A stretch of 64,000 bases of DNA from NCBI RefSeq assembly GCF_001658025.2, contig NZ_CP014007.2, positions 2,418,001 through 2,482,000 on the forward strand, in the 5' to 3' direction. The stretch is from Kosakonia oryzae (lineage in GTDB: Bacteria; Pseudomonadota; Gammaproteobacteria; Enterobacterales; Enterobacteriaceae). The notes below the pieces were generated by a model that was not told the origin of the DNA, did no database searches, and was given only the letters and a program-made list of their open reading frames with translations. The position numbers and the translations under genes were made by a program. Shown here one piece after another: positions 39,531 through 50,102 of the stretch. How positions within the stretch are numbered: position 1 is the stretch's first letter; each line of letters begins with the position of its first letter.

Positions 39531-41322
39531 GGGTATCTCCTTGCATGGGTGAGAGAAACGTCTCAGGGATGAACGTAACGATAACCTCGGTCCCGCCGGA
39601 AGCAACGGGGCGGACCTGGCAATCGCCGCGCAGGCTTTGCGCGCGGTCACGCATAATGATCAATCCATAATGATTTGTCCTTTCAGCATTGACCTGAATA
39701 CCGCGCCCATTATCGGTAACGCGCAGTATCACCCGGTTTTCTTGCTGTTCTACAGCAACGCTGACCGCGGTTGCGCCGGAGTGTTTCAGGGCATTGCTCA
39801 GCGCTTCGCGGGCAATTTGCAACAGATGGATCGCCTGATGCGGCGGCACCAGGCGGGGCGTAAGCTGATAGTCGAGCCGCACCTGGAAACCGAAATGATC
39901 GCTGTATTCCTGGCAACTGGCTTCCAGCGCCGGGCGCAGCCCCGGTTCGGTTAATTGTAAGCGGAAGGTGGTCAACAATTCGCGTAACTGCGCCCAGGAC
40001 GTATTCAGCTCGTTACGGATCTGGCCCAGCAACTGCTGGCTGTTCTGCGGCAACGCATCGCCCTGCATTTGCAGGCAACTGACCTGCATCTTCATGCAGG
40101 AGAGGGATTGCGCAATCGAATCATGCAGTTCACGGGCGATGGTTGCCCGCTCTTCCATAACCAGCAACTGCTGCTGTTTGTCCTGATGCCTGTCGAGCGC
40201 CAGCGTCGCGGTTATTTGTTCCACCAGCGTATCAACCAGTTGCTGCTGGTCATGGCTTAAATGCCGGCCTGGCGGCAATTGCGCCAGCAGCAAACCGTAC
40301 TGCATATGGGTATCCGCCAGCCGCCATTTTAATGTTGTTCCGGAACCCGGATGCGGCGTTGGGGCACCGCGCGGGCACAAATGGCAGCCTTTATCATCAC
40401 AACTGGCATCCGACTGGCAAGTAAACTCCTGATGATTATTCTCATCTTCCATGTCGTAGACGCGCAGTTCGATATCGTGCAGCAGGGTTAAATCCTGCAA
40501 GCCATTAAGTACCGGCGAAAGGCGTTCGCATAGCGGAATGCGCGAGTGCAGGCGATGGTTAGCCTGCCACAAAAACGACAGGATCTGGTTTTTCTGCTCA
40601 AGCCCGGCGGTCTTCTCTTTGACGCGCTGTTCGAGCACGGCGTAACTCTCCGCCAGCTCTGCGGACATGTTATTCAACGCCTCGCCAAGTGTCGCCATTT
40701 CGTTGCGTCCGCTAATCGAGGCGCGCTGGGTAAAATCACGCTGGCTGACGGCGCGCGCCATTTGCAGCAGTTGGTGCCATGGGCGCAACAGTTTTGAGCG
40801 CAGCCAGACGACGGCAAACAGCAGCAGCAGAGCCATCAACAGCGCCATCAGATGTTGCATGATGACGACCTGTTCAATCCGTTGTTCTGTGCTGCGATCG
40901 AACGACGTCACCAGTTTATCAATCCTGCCAACGAAGATGGCGATGGTGTCTGCGGCTTCACTGGAGCGTTGCGCCTGGCGGATAGCAGGGATCACAATGC
41001 TGTGCCAGTAGTTTTGTAACTCAGCAAGCTGCGCCTGCTGGCCATCACGCTGCGCGGCCAGCGCCAGCTCCGGGCTAAAGGCGGTATGTTCCATTTCATC
41101 AAACAGATATTGCTTGTCTTCGTGCAGCGGAATCGCTGACAGCAGGCGATAGCTCTGCATGCGCAGAGAACCGGCTTTATTGATAGCGTGTGCACTGCCC
41201 TGAACGCCCTGTACCAGCCAGCCGGAGATCGCCATGCCTGCCACGCCGATAACCGTGGACAGCAACATCAGCAGCGCCAGTTGGTTAACCAGCGAAATAG
41301 GAGAAAAGAGGCGTTTTAGCAT
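39523..41322 (-). CDS. narX: NarX, nitrate/nitrite sensor histidine kinase
   Basis: 599 residues. TM1 at about 15-37, periplasmic sensor with the nitrate-binding P-box ([17 protein letters not shown]), TM2 near 150-172, HAMP, a central Cys-rich module ([16 protein letters not shown]), then HisKA_3 with the phospho-His in [12 protein letters not shown] and HATPase (DNGRGIQV). Phosphorylates NarL. Divergent from narK with a 308-nt control region. Confidence 0.97.
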   Translation of the reverse strand: MLKRLFSPISLVNQLALLMLLSTVIGVAGMAISGWLVQGVQGSAHAINKAGSLRMQSYRLLSAIPLHEDKQYLFDEMEHTAFSPELALAAQRDGQQAQLAELQNYWHSIVIPAIRQAQRSSEAADTIAIFVGRIDKLVTSFDRSTEQRIEQVVIMQHLMALLMALLLLFAVVWLRSKLLRPWHQLLQMARAVSQRDFTQRASISGRNEMATLGEALNNMSAELAESYAVLEQRVKEKTAGLEQKNQILSFLWQANHRLHSRIPLCERLSPVLNGLQDLTLLHDIELRVYDMEDENNHQEFTCQSDASCDDKGCHLCPRGAPTPHPGSGTTLKWRLADTHMQYGLLLAQLPPGRHLSHDQQQLVDTLVEQITATLALDRHQDKQQQLLVMEERATIARELHDSIAQSLSCMKMQVSCLQMQGDALPQNSQQLLGQIRNELNTSWAQLRELLTTFRLQLTEPGLRPALEASCQEYSDHFGFQVRLDYQLTPRLVPPHQAIHLLQIAREALSNALKHSGATAVSVAVEQQENRVILRVTDNGRGIQVNAERTNHYGLIIMRDRAQSLRGDCQVRPVASGGTEVIVTFIPETFLSPMQGDTHE

Positions 41323-41630
41323 AAGTGATGAAAGCTCCTTGACCGCATACGCTGCGGATGGCGGTATTGTCAGCTATCGCCTGGGGTATACCCATACCTC
41401 TAAAGGATTACCTCTTTATTGCCAGCGTGTCGACCAACGTGGGAACAATCTGCGCGGTAGCGGCGATAGCCGTGAAAAACCACACCTTTTTTGTATGTTA
41501 TGACTACTCACTAATGAGCATGGTGATTTTTCGGGCGTAGAAAGTGCTGCTTTTCCTTTGATTTATATCAACTTACCTGGCGCTGCAAAAACTATGGTGG
41601 CAGGCATCAAACCGATCAGCAGAGGTGTAT
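41323..41630. promoter_or_regulatory. narX-narK divergent control region
   Basis: Contains a perfect-arm FNR box TTGATTTATATCAA at 41558-41571, about 60 nt before the narK ATG, and NarL heptamers TACCCAT (41389-41395), TACCTCT (41395-41401) and TACCTCT (41409-41415); GGGGTA at 41383-41388 adds an inverted copy. This matches the known logic of E. coli narK: FNR activation under anoxia plus NarL-dependent activation from distal sites. Confidence 0.9.
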
Positions 41631-43022
41631 ATGCAGCACTCATCCATCCCGGGAAAAAGTTCGTCATCACGGGTTATTACCGAATGGCGTCCTGAAGATC
41701 CGGCTTTCTGGCAACAGCAGGGACATGCGATTGCAAGCCGTAACTTGTGGATTTCCGTTCCTTGCCTGCTTCTGGCGTTTTGCGTCTGGATGCTGTTCAG
41801 CGCCGTCGCCGTTAACCTGCCAAAAGTGGGCTTCAAGTTTACCACCGACCAGCTCTTTATGCTGACGGCGCTGCCTTCAGTTTCCGGCGCGCTACTTCGT
41901 GTTCCGTACTCTTTTATGGTACCGGTGTTTGGCGGACGTCGATGGACGGCCTTCAGCACCGGGATTCTGATTATTCCTTGCGTATGGCTCGGTTTTGCCG
42001 TGCAGGATCCGACCACGCCTTTTAGTTCGTTTATTATTATCTCGCTGCTGTGCGGTTTCGCCGGCGCAAACTTTGCTTCGAGCATGGCGAACATCAGTTT
42101 CTTCTTCCCGAAACAGAAGCAGGGCGGTGCGCTGGGGATCAACGGCGGGCTGGGCAATCTGGGCGTCAGCGTGATGCAATTGATTGCGCCGCTGGCCGTC
42201 TCTTTTTCCATTTTTGCCGCTTTTGGTGGTACGGGCGTGGCGCAGCCGGACGGCTCAATGCTGTATCTGGAGAACGCGGCCTGGGTCTGGGTTCCGCTGC
42301 TGGCCTTCTTTACGCTGGCGGCGTGGTTCGGCATGAACGAACTGGCGACCTCTAAGGCCTCACTGCGCGCGCAATTGCCGGTACTGAAACGCAGCCACTT
42401 GTGGATCATGAGTTTCCTCTATCTGGCAACCTTCGGTTCGTTTATCGGCTTTTCAGCCGGTTTCGCCATGCTGTCGAAAACGCAGTTTCCGGATGTACAG
42501 ATCCTGCATTTTGCCTTCTTCGGCCCACTGATCGGCGCGCTGGCGCGTTCGGCTGGCGGCGCGATCTCCGATCGCCTCGGCGGCACGCGAGTCACGCTGG
42601 TGAACTTTGTGGTGATGGCCATTTTCAGCGCGGCGCTGTTCCTGACCTTACCCACTGAGGGTACTGGCGGCAGCTTTATTGCCTTCTTCTGCGTCTTCCT
42701 GGTGCTGTTCCTGACGGCAGGTCTCGGCAGTGGTTCTACTTTCCAGATGATTTCGGTTATTTTCCGCAAAATGACCATGGAACGCGTACAAAAACGCGGT
42801 GGTAGTGAGAGTGAAGCCATGCGCGAAGCGGCAACAGAAACGGCGGCGGCGCTTGGGTTTATCTCGGCAATTGGCGCGATTGGCGGCTTTTTCATTCCGA
42901 AAGCGTTCGGGACTTCCCTGGCATTAACCGGCTCTCCGGCTGGCGCAATGAAAGTCTTTCTCGTGTTCTATATTGCCTGTGTTGTGATCACCTGGGCGAT
43001 ATACGGGCGTAAAAAACAATAA
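41631..43022 (+). CDS. narK: NarK, nitrate/nitrite antiporter
   Basis: 463 residues from ATG 41631, five nt after AGAGG; the in-frame GTG two codons earlier is rejected because the ATG gives the E. coli length. Major facilitator with 12 helices. The nitrate signature motifs GFAGANFASSMANISFFFP (helix 5) and GLGSGSTFQMISVIFRK (helix 11) with substrate-binding Arg residues are intact. Imports nitrate and exports nitrite during anaerobic respiration. Ends at a good terminator. Confidence 0.96.
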   Translation: MQHSSIPGKSSSSRVITEWRPEDPAFWQQQGHAIASRNLWISVPCLLLAFCVWMLFSAVAVNLPKVGFKFTTDQLFMLTALPSVSGALLRVPYSFMVPVFGGRRWTAFSTGILIIPCVWLGFAVQDPTTPFSSFIIISLLCGFAGANFASSMANISFFFPKQKQGGALGINGGLGNLGVSVMQLIAPLAVSFSIFAAFGGTGVAQPDGSMLYLENAAWVWVPLLAFFTLAAWFGMNELATSKASLRAQLPVLKRSHLWIMSFLYLATFGSFIGFSAGFAMLSKTQFPDVQILHFAFFGPLIGALARSAGGAISDRLGGTRVTLVNFVVMAIFSAALFLTLPTEGTGGSFIAFFCVFLVLFLTAGLGSGSTFQMISVIFRKMTMERVQKRGGSESEAMREAATETAAALGFISAIGAIGGFFIPKAFGTSLALTGSPAGAMKVFLVFYIACVVITWAIYGRKKQ

Positions 43023-43045
43023 AATAAAAACTTGTTGATTATCTT

Positions 43046-43072
43046 GCGCGGTGAAAGCCGCGCTTTTTTTAT
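43046..43072 (+). terminator. Terminator of narK
   Basis: GCGCGG - TGAAAG - CCGCGC followed by seven T. Confidence 0.85.
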
Positions 43073-43412
43073 TCAGATTGTAGTTACAACATACTATTCA
43101 GTTTGTTTTCATCCTGCTGCGGAAGCTCTCGTGCGCCAGGGGCCAGGCAGAACATCTACCCCTTAATACCTGGCATTCTGGAAAAGTAGAGACGATTCTG
43201 CACTTCTTTCATAAAAATTCTTATTTATCAGTCGATTAAAAAACAGAAACGACTAACCCTTTGGAGGTAACTCTCTTTTTTGCTGCCCGTGTGAAGCCCT
43301 GAGGGCTTGATCGCCATCAATTCTCTTTGTCTTTGTGAGGGTTACCGTCGCGGCAAATGCAGCAATGTCGATTTAGCAAGAGAGCCATACAGGCTCCAAC
43401 AGGAGAACCCCG
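43073..43412 (+). promoter_or_regulatory. narGHJI control region
   Basis: A perfect FNR box TTGATCGCCATCAA lies at 43307-43320. NarL heptamer-like sites TACCCCT (43157-43163) and TACCTGG (43167-43173) sit about 140 nt upstream of it, the arrangement in E. coli narG where IHF bends the DNA between the two. The AT-rich segment 43200-43250 is a plausible IHF region but I cannot place a site. RBS AGGAG precedes the narG ATG. Confidence 0.88.
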
Positions 43413-46400
43413 ATGAGTAAATTCCTGGACCGGTTTCGCTACTTCAAACAGAAAGGCGAAACCTTTGCCGACGGGCACGGCCAGCTCTTAAACACCAACC
43501 GGGACTGGGAGGATGGATACCGTAGCCGCTGGCAGCACGACAAAATCGTTCGCTCTACCCACGGCGTGAACTGTACTGGTTCCTGTAGCTGGCAGATCTT
43601 TGTTAAAAACGGGCTGGTCACCTGGGAAACCCAACAGACAGACTACCCGCGTACCCGCCCGGATATGCCTAACCATGAACCGCGTGGCTGCCCGCGCGGC
43701 GCGAGTTACTCCTGGTATCTCTACAGCGCTAACCGTCTGAAATATCCGCTGATGCGTAAACGCCTGATCAAACTGTGGCGCGAAGCGAAAGCGCAGCATG
43801 CCGATCCGGTGAATGCCTGGGCTTCCATCATTGAAGATGCCGATAAAGCGAAAAGCTTTAAGCAGGCGCGCGGCCGCGGTGGTTTCGTGCGTTCTTCCTG
43901 GCAGGAAGTAAACGAGCTGATTGCGGCATCCAACGTTTATACCGTCAAAACCTACGGCCCGGACCGCGTGGCAGGTTTTTCGCCGATCCCGGCGATGTCG
44001 ATGGTCTCTTATGCTTCTGGCGCGCGTTACCTTTCATTGCTCGGCGGCACCTGCCTGAGCTTCTATGACTGGTACTGCGATTTACCGCCCGCCTCGCCGC
44101 AAACCTGGGGCGAACAGACTGACGTACCGGAATCTGCTGACTGGTACAACTCCAGCTACATCATCGCCTGGGGTTCTAACGTGCCGCAAACCCGTACTCC
44201 GGATGCGCACTTCTTTACCGAAGTGCGTTACAAAGGCACCAAAACCGTTGCTGTGACGCCGGATTACGCTGAAATCGCCAAGCTGTGCGATTTGTGGCTG
44301 GCGCCAAAACAGGGCACCGATGCTGCGATGGCGCTGGCAATGGGCCATGTCATGCTGCGCGAATTCCATCTGGACAAACCGAGCCAGTATTTCACCGATT
44401 ATGTGCGTCGCTATACCGACATGCCGATGCTGGTGATGCTGGAGGAGCGCGACGGTTATTACGCCGCCGGTCGCATGTTGCGCGCTGCCGATCTGGTGGA
44501 TGCGCTGGGCCAGCAAAATAACCCGGAATGGAAGACCATCGCTCTTGATAACGATGGCAACCTGGTCGCGCCGAACGGCTCTATCGGTTTCCGCTGGGGT
44601 GAGAAAGGGAAATGGAACCTTGAACAACGCGATGGCGGCAATGGCGCTGACGTAGAGTTGAATCTGAGCCTGCTCGGTAAACACGACGATGTGGCGCAGG
44701 TTGGTTTCCCGTATTTCGGTGGCGAAAGCAGCGAACATGTTAGCGGCGTTTCGCTGGAAAATATCCTGCTGCACAAACTGCCGGTAAAACGCATTCAACT
44801 GGCAGACGGTTCTACGGCGCTGGTGGCGACGGTCTACGATCTGACGCTCGCCAACTACGGCCTGGATCGCGGTCTGGATGATGAAAACTGCGCGACCCGT
44901 TACGACGAAATTAAAGCCTATACGCCGGCGTGGGCAGAGAAAATCACCGGTGTGTCGCAGGCGCAGATTATCCGCATTGCCCGCGAGTTCGCCGATAACG
45001 CCGACAAAACCCATGGCCGTTCGATGGTGATTATCGGTGCCGGGATGAACCACTGGTATCACCTCGATATGAACTATCGCGGCATTATCAACATGCTGAT
45101 CTTCTGTGGCTGTGTGGGGCAGAGCGGTGGCGGCTGGGCCCACTATGTTGGCCAGGAAAAATTGCGTCCGCAAACCGGCTGGCAGCCGTTGGCGTTTGCT
45201 CTCGACTGGCAGCGTCCGGCGCGCCATATGAACAGCACCTCTTATTTCTATAATCACTCCAGCCAGTGGCGTTATGAGACGGTAACGGCACAGGAATTCC
45301 TGTCGCCGCTGGCGGATAAATCCCGCTATACCGGCCACCTGATCGACTTTAACGTGCGTGCTGAACGCATGGGCTGGCTGCCGTCAGCGCCGCAGTTAGG
45401 CACCAACCCGCTGCGCATCGCCGCCGAAGCGGAAAAAGCCGGGATGAGCGCCGTGGATTACACGGTGAAATCCCTGAAAGAAGGTTCTTTGCGCTTTGCG
45501 GCGGAACAGCCGGAAAACGGTAAAAACCATCCGCGAAACCTGTTTATCTGGCGCTCCAACCTGCTCGGTTCTTCCGGTAAAGGTCATGAGTTCATGCTCA
45601 AGTATTTGCTGGGCACCGAACACGGTATTCAGGGCAAAGATCTTGGCAAGCAGGGCGGCGTGAAGCCAGAAGAGGTGGAATGGCGTGATAACGGCCTCGA
45701 CGGCAAACTGGATCTGGTGGTGACGCTGGATTTCCGCCTGTCGAGCACTTGCCTCTATTCCGATATCGTGCTGCCAACGGCAACCTGGTATGAAAAAGAC
45801 GACATGAATACCTCGGATATGCACCCGTTTATTCATCCGCTCTCTGCCGCTGTCGATCCGGCATGGGAATCCAAAAGCGACTGGGAGATTTACAAAGGCA
45901 TCGCCAAATCCTTCTCCGCGCTGTGCGTCGGCCACCTGGGTAAAGAGACCGACGTGGTGACGCTGCCGATCCAGCACGATTCTGCCGCAGAGCTGGCGCA
46001 GCCGCTGGGCGTGCAGGACTGGAAAAAAGGCGAATGCGATCTGATCCCGGGTAAAACCGCGCCGCATATCATTCCGGTCGAACGTGATTATCCGGCAACC
46101 TACGAACGCTTCACGTCGATTGGCCCATTGATGGAGAAAATTGGCAACGGCGGCAAAGGTATCGCCTGGAACACCCAGAGCGAAATGGATCTGCTGCGTA
46201 AGCTCAACTACACCAAAGCTGATGGCCCGGCGAAAGGCCAGCCGATGTTGAATACGGCGATTGATGCAGCAGAGATGATCCTGACGCTGGCACCGGAAAC
46301 CAACGGCAACGTGGCGGTGAAAGCGTGGGCAGCGCTCAGTGAATTTACCGGTCGCGACCATACGCACCTGGCGCTGAATAAAGAAGACGAAAAGATTCGT

Positions 46401-47156
46401 TTCCGCGATATCCAGGCGCAGCCGCGCAAAATTATCTCCAGCCCGACCTGGTCCGGCCTCGAAGATGAGCATGTCTCTTACAACGCCGGTTATACCAACG
46501 TACATGAGTTGATCCCATGGCGCACGCTCTCCGGCCGCCAGCAGTTATATCAGGATCATCAATGGATGCGCGACTTCGGCGAAAGCCTGCTGGTTTACCG
46601 TCCGCCGATTGACACCCGTTCGGTGAAAGAGGTGATGGGCGTGAAACCTAATGGTTATAAGGAAAAAGCGCTCAACTTCCTGACGCCGCACCAGAAATGG
46701 GGCATTCACTCCACTTACAGCGATAACCTGCTGATGCTGACGCTGGGTCGCGGCGGCCCGGTGGTATGGCTCAGCGATGTTGATGCCAAAGAGATGGGCA
46801 TTGCGGATAACGACTGGATCGAAGTGTTCAACAGCAACGGTGCGCTGACAGCGCGTGCGGTGGTGAGCCAGCGTGTGCCATCCGGTATGACGATGATGTA
46901 CCACGCGCAGGAACGTATCGTGAACCTGCCGGGGTCAGAAATTACCGGGCAGCGCGGTGGTATCCATAACTCGGTTACCCGCATCACGCCGAAACCGACG
47001 CATATGATCGGCGGCTATGCCCAGCTGGCTTATGGTTTCAACTATTACGGAACGGTCGGTTCCAACCGTGATGAGTTTGTGGTGGTGCGTAAGATGAAAA
47101 ATATCAACTGGTTGGATGGCGAAGGCAATGACCAGGTACAGGAGAGCGCAAAATGA
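43413..47156 (+). CDS. narG: Respiratory nitrate reductase A, alpha subunit
   Basis: 1247 residues as in E. coli. Molybdenum bis-MGD subunit that reduces nitrate to nitrite at the cytoplasmic face. The N-terminal FS0 4Fe-4S ligands are His and Cys residues in STHGVNCTGSCSW plus the Cys of RGCPRGASYSW; the Mo-ligand Asp region is around YDWYCDLPPASPQTWGEQTD. The N-terminus is not a Tat signal of full consensus but resembles the vestigial one of NarG. Its stop overlaps the narH start (ATGA). Electrons come from NarI via NarH. Confidence 0.98.
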   Translation: MSKFLDRFRYFKQKGETFADGHGQLLNTNRDWEDGYRSRWQHDKIVRSTHGVNCTGSCSWQIFVKNGLVTWETQQTDYPRTRPDMPNHEPRGCPRGASYSWYLYSANRLKYPLMRKRLIKLWREAKAQHADPVNAWASIIEDADKAKSFKQARGRGGFVRSSWQEVNELIAASNVYTVKTYGPDRVAGFSPIPAMSMVSYASGARYLSLLGGTCLSFYDWYCDLPPASPQTWGEQTDVPESADWYNSSYIIAWGSNVPQTRTPDAHFFTEVRYKGTKTVAVTPDYAEIAKLCDLWLAPKQGTDAAMALAMGHVMLREFHLDKPSQYFTDYVRRYTDMPMLVMLEERDGYYAAGRMLRAADLVDALGQQNNPEWKTIALDNDGNLVAPNGSIGFRWGEKGKWNLEQRDGGNGADVELNLSLLGKHDDVAQVGFPYFGGESSEHVSGVSLENILLHKLPVKRIQLADGSTALVATVYDLTLANYGLDRGLDDENCATRYDEIKAYTPAWAEKITGVSQAQIIRIAREFADNADKTHGRSMVIIGAGMNHWYHLDMNYRGIINMLIFCGCVGQSGGGWAHYVGQEKLRPQTGWQPLAFALDWQRPARHMNSTSYFYNHSSQWRYETVTAQEFLSPLADKSRYTGHLIDFNVRAERMGWLPSAPQLGTNPLRIAAEAEKAGMSAVDYTVKSLKEGSLRFAAEQPENGKNHPRNLFIWRSNLLGSSGKGHEFMLKYLLGTEHGIQGKDLGKQGGVKPEEVEWRDNGLDGKLDLVVTLDFRLSSTCLYSDIVLPTATWYEKDDMNTSDMHPFIHPLSAAVDPAWESKSDWEIYKGIAKSFSALCVGHLGKETDVVTLPIQHDSAAELAQPLGVQDWKKGECDLIPGKTAPHIIPVERDYPATYERFTSIGPLMEKIGNGGKGIAWNTQSEMDLLRKLNYTKADGPAKGQPMLNTAIDAAEMILTLAPETNGNVAVKAWAALSEFTGRDHTHLALNKEDEKIRFRDIQAQPRKIISSPTWSGLEDEHVSYNAGYTNVHELIPWRTLSGRQQLYQDHQWMRDFGESLLVYRPPIDTRSVKEVMGVKPNGYKEKALNFLTPHQKWGIHSTYSDNLLMLTLGRGGPVVWLSDVDAKEMGIADNDWIEVFNSNGALTARAVVSQRVPSGMTMMYHAQERIVNLPGSEITGQRGGIHNSVTRITPKPTHMIGGYAQLAYGFNYYGTVGSNRDEFVVVRKMKNINWLDGEGNDQVQESAK

Positions 47157-48688
47157 AAATTCGTTCGCAAGTCGGCATGGTGCTGAATCTCGATAAATGC
47201 ATCGGCTGTCATACCTGTTCTGTGACCTGTAAAAACGTCTGGACCAGCCGTGAAGGCGTGGAATACGCGTGGTTCAATAACGTTGAAACCAAGCCGGGCA
47301 CCGGCTTCCCGACCGACTGGGAAAACCAGGAAAAATGGAAGGGCGGCTGGATCCGCAAAATCAACGGCAAACTGCAACCGCGTATGGGCAACCGTGCGCT
47401 GCTGCTCGGTAAGATCTTCGCCAACCCGCATTTGCCGGAGATTGATGATTACTACGAACCGTTCGATTTTGACTATCAGCGTCTGCATAACGCGCCGGAA
47501 AGCAAACATCAGCCGATTGCGCGTCCGCGCTCGTTGATCACCGGCCAGCGGATGAACAAAATCACTGCCGGTCCGAACTGGGAAGACGATCTGGGCGGTG
47601 AGTTCGATAAGCTGAGCAAAGACCAGAACTTCGCCAACCTGCAAAAAGCGATGTACGGCCAGTTCGAAAACACCTTCATGATGTATTTGCCGCGTCTGTG
47701 TGAACACTGTCTGAACCCGGCATGCGTTGCGACCTGCCCGAGCGGCGCGATCTACAAACGTGAAGAAGACGGCATTGTGCTGATCGATCAGGATAAATGT
47801 CGCGGCTGGCGTATGTGTGTCACCGGTTGCCCATACAAAAAAATCTACTTCAACTGGAAGAGCGGCAAATCCGAGAAGTGCATTTTCTGTTATCCGCGTA
47901 TTGAAGCGGGTATGCCGACCGTTTGTTCGGAAACCTGCGTTGGCCGTATTCGTTATCTTGGCGTGCTGCTGTATGACGCGGATGCGATTGAAAACGCCGC
48001 CAGCACCGAAAGCGAAAAAGACCTGTACCAGCGCCAGCTTGATGTGTTCCTCGATCCGCATGATCCGGCGGTGATCGCGCAAGCGCTGGCCGATGGCGTG
48101 CCGCAAAGCGTGATTGACGCGGCGCAGAAATCACCGGTCTACAAAATGGCGATGGACTGGAAACTGGCGCTGCCGCTGCATCCGGAATATCGCACGCTGC
48201 CGATGGTGTGGTACGTACCGCCTCTGTCGCCGATCCAGTCCGCAGCGGATGCGGGGGAACTGGGCAGCAATGGCATTCTGCCGAACGTCGAGAGCCTGCG
48301 CATTCCGGTGCAGTACCTGGCGAACCTGTTGACGGCCGGAGACACCGAACCGGTGCTGCTGGCGCTGAAACGCATGCTGGCGATGCGCCACTTTAAACGT
48401 GCGGAAACGGTTGAAGGCATCGAAGATACCCGTGCGCTGGAAGAAGTTGGGCTGTCGAAAGAGCAGGCGCAGGAGATGTATCGTTATCTGGCGATCGCCA
48501 ACTACGAAGACCGTTTCGTTGTGCCGTCCAGCCATCGTGAGCTGGCGCGTGAAGCGTTCCCGGAGAAAAGTGGTTGTGGCTTTAGTTTCGGCGATGGTTG
48601 CCACGGTTCAGACAGCAAATTCAACCTGTTCAACAGTCGTCGCATTGATGCGGTGGATGTCACAGTCAAAACGGAGCCGCACCCATGA
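47153..48688 (+). CDS. narH: Nitrate reductase A, beta (iron-sulfur) subunit
   Basis: 511 residues. Four Cys groups bind three 4Fe-4S and one 3Fe-4S cluster: CIGCHTCSVTCKNVW, CEHCLNPACVATCP, CRGWRMCVTGCP (Trp replaces one Cys, the mark of the 3Fe-4S cluster) and CIFCYPRIEAGMPTVCSETC. Carries electrons from NarI haem to NarG. Overlaps both narG and narJ by 4 nt. Confidence 0.98.
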   Translation: MKIRSQVGMVLNLDKCIGCHTCSVTCKNVWTSREGVEYAWFNNVETKPGTGFPTDWENQEKWKGGWIRKINGKLQPRMGNRALLLGKIFANPHLPEIDDYYEPFDFDYQRLHNAPESKHQPIARPRSLITGQRMNKITAGPNWEDDLGGEFDKLSKDQNFANLQKAMYGQFENTFMMYLPRLCEHCLNPACVATCPSGAIYKREEDGIVLIDQDKCRGWRMCVTGCPYKKIYFNWKSGKSEKCIFCYPRIEAGMPTVCSETCVGRIRYLGVLLYDADAIENAASTESEKDLYQRQLDVFLDPHDPAVIAQALADGVPQSVIDAAQKSPVYKMAMDWKLALPLHPEYRTLPMVWYVPPLSPIQSAADAGELGSNGILPNVESLRIPVQYLANLLTAGDTEPVLLALKRMLAMRHFKRAETVEGIEDTRALEEVGLSKEQAQEMYRYLAIANYEDRFVVPSSHRELAREAFPEKSGCGFSFGDGCHGSDSKFNLFNSRRIDAVDVTVKTEPHP

Positions 48689-49395
48689 TTGAACTGGTGG
48701 TTATTTCCCGTTTGCTGGAGTACCCGGATGCTGCCCTGTGGCAGCATCAGCAGGAGCTGTTTGATGCGCTGGCCTCCGGCGAAAATCTGGCGAAAGCCGA
48801 TGCGCAGCAGGTCGGGATCTTTTTACGCGATTTGACGGCGCAGGATCTGCTGGACGCGCAGTCCACTTACAGCGAGCTGTTTGATCGCGGTCGCGCAACC
48901 TCGTTGCTGCTGTTTGAACATGTCCACGGCGAATCCCGCGATCGTGGGCAGGCGATGGTCGATCTGCTGGCGCAGTATGAGCGCCACGGTTTGCTGCTCG
49001 ACAGCCGCGAATTGCCGGATCATCTGCCGCTCTATCTGGAGTATCTGGCGCAGCTTCCCCCGGCGGAAGCGATTGGCGGTTTGCAGGATATCGCGCCGAT
49101 CCTGGCGCTGTTACAGGCGCGCTTGCAGCAGCGTGAAAGCCATTACGCCACGCTGTTTGAGGCACTGCTTTCACTGAGTAAAACGGCAGTGGATAACGCG
49201 CAAGTGGCGGAAAAAATTGCCGCTGAAGCGCGCGACGATACGCCGCAGGCGCTGGATGCCGTGTGGGAAGAGGAGCAGGTGAAATTCTTTGCTGAACAGG
49301 GCTGCGGCGACTCTGACATTACTGCTCATCAGCGCCGATTTGCGGGCGCTGTCGCACCGCAATATCTGAATATCACAACAGGAGGAGAGCGCTAA
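48685..49395 (+). CDS. narJ: NarJ, nitrate reductase assembly chaperone
   Basis: 236 residues, TorD/NarJ helical family ([21 protein letters not shown] is the signature helix, cut here to under twenty by reading [17 protein letters not shown]). It binds the NarG N-terminus until the Mo cofactor is inserted; it is not in the final enzyme. Overlaps narH and narI. Confidence 0.96.
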   Translation: MIELVVISRLLEYPDAALWQHQQELFDALASGENLAKADAQQVGIFLRDLTAQDLLDAQSTYSELFDRGRATSLLLFEHVHGESRDRGQAMVDLLAQYERHGLLLDSRELPDHLPLYLEYLAQLPPAEAIGGLQDIAPILALLQARLQQRESHYATLFEALLSLSKTAVDNAQVAEKIAAEARDDTPQALDAVWEEEQVKFFAEQGCGDSDITAHQRRFAGAVAPQYLNITTGGER

Positions 49396-50072
49396 TGCAC
49401 TTCCTTAATATGTTCTTCTTTGACATCTATCCCTATCTGGCCGGTGCGGTTTTCCTGATTGGTAGCTGGCTGCGTTATGACTATGGGCAATACAGCTGGC
49501 GCGCAGGCTCCAGCCAGATGCTGGATCGCAAAGGGATGAACCTCGCCTCGAACCTGTTCCACCTGGGTATTCTGGGCATCTTCGCCGGCCATTTCCTCGG
49601 GATGCTGACGCCGCACTGGATGTATGAATCATTCCTGCCGATCGAAGTGAAACAGAAGATGGCGATGATCGGCGGTGGGGCCTGCGGCGTGATGTGCCTG
49701 GTGGGTGGTTTGCTGCTGCTGAAACGCCGCCTGTTCAATCCGCGCATCCGTGCGACCTCGACCACGGCGGACATTCTGATCATGACGCTGCTGATGGTGC
49801 AGTGTGCGCTGGGCTTATTGACTATTCCGTTCTCTGCTCAGCATATGGATGGCAGCGAAATGATGAAACTGGTCGGCTGGGCGCAGGCTGTGGTCACTTT
49901 CCATGGCGGAGCCTCTGCGCATCTTGATGGTGTTGCCTTTATTTACCGCATGCATTTGGTGCTGGGAATGACGCTGTTTGTGCTGTTCCCGTTCTCCCGC
50001 CTGGTGCATATCTGGAGCGCGCCGGTGGAGTATCTGACGCGGAAATACCAGATCGTGCGTGCTCGTCGCTAA
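49395..50072 (+). CDS. narI: Nitrate reductase A, gamma (cytochrome b) subunit
   Basis: 225 residues with five membrane helices. Two b-type haems are ligated by His pairs, including one in [12 protein letters not shown] and the C-terminal [11 protein letters not shown] / RMHLVLGM. Oxidises quinol at the periplasmic side and passes electrons to NarH. TAATG overlap with narJ. The operon ends at the terminator 3 nt later. Confidence 0.97.
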   Translation: MHFLNMFFFDIYPYLAGAVFLIGSWLRYDYGQYSWRAGSSQMLDRKGMNLASNLFHLGILGIFAGHFLGMLTPHWMYESFLPIEVKQKMAMIGGGACGVMCLVGGLLLLKRRLFNPRIRATSTTADILIMTLLMVQCALGLLTIPFSAQHMDGSEMMKLVGWAQAVVTFHGGASAHLDGVAFIYRMHLVLGMTLFVLFPFSRLVHIWSAPVEYLTRKYQIVRARR

Positions 50073-50074
50073 TG

Positions 50075-50102
50075 AAAAAACCCCGCAACGCGGGGTTTTT
50101 TA
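50075..50102. terminator. Terminator of narGHJI
   Basis: AAAACCCCGC - AAC - GCGGGGTTTTTT, with A/T runs on both sides; also serves the convergent EamA gene. Confidence 0.87.

Noticed and set aside
44082..45338. 418-codon open frame antisense to narG
   Set aside because: Antisense shadow of narG caused by codon bias; the real gene on the plus strand is certain.
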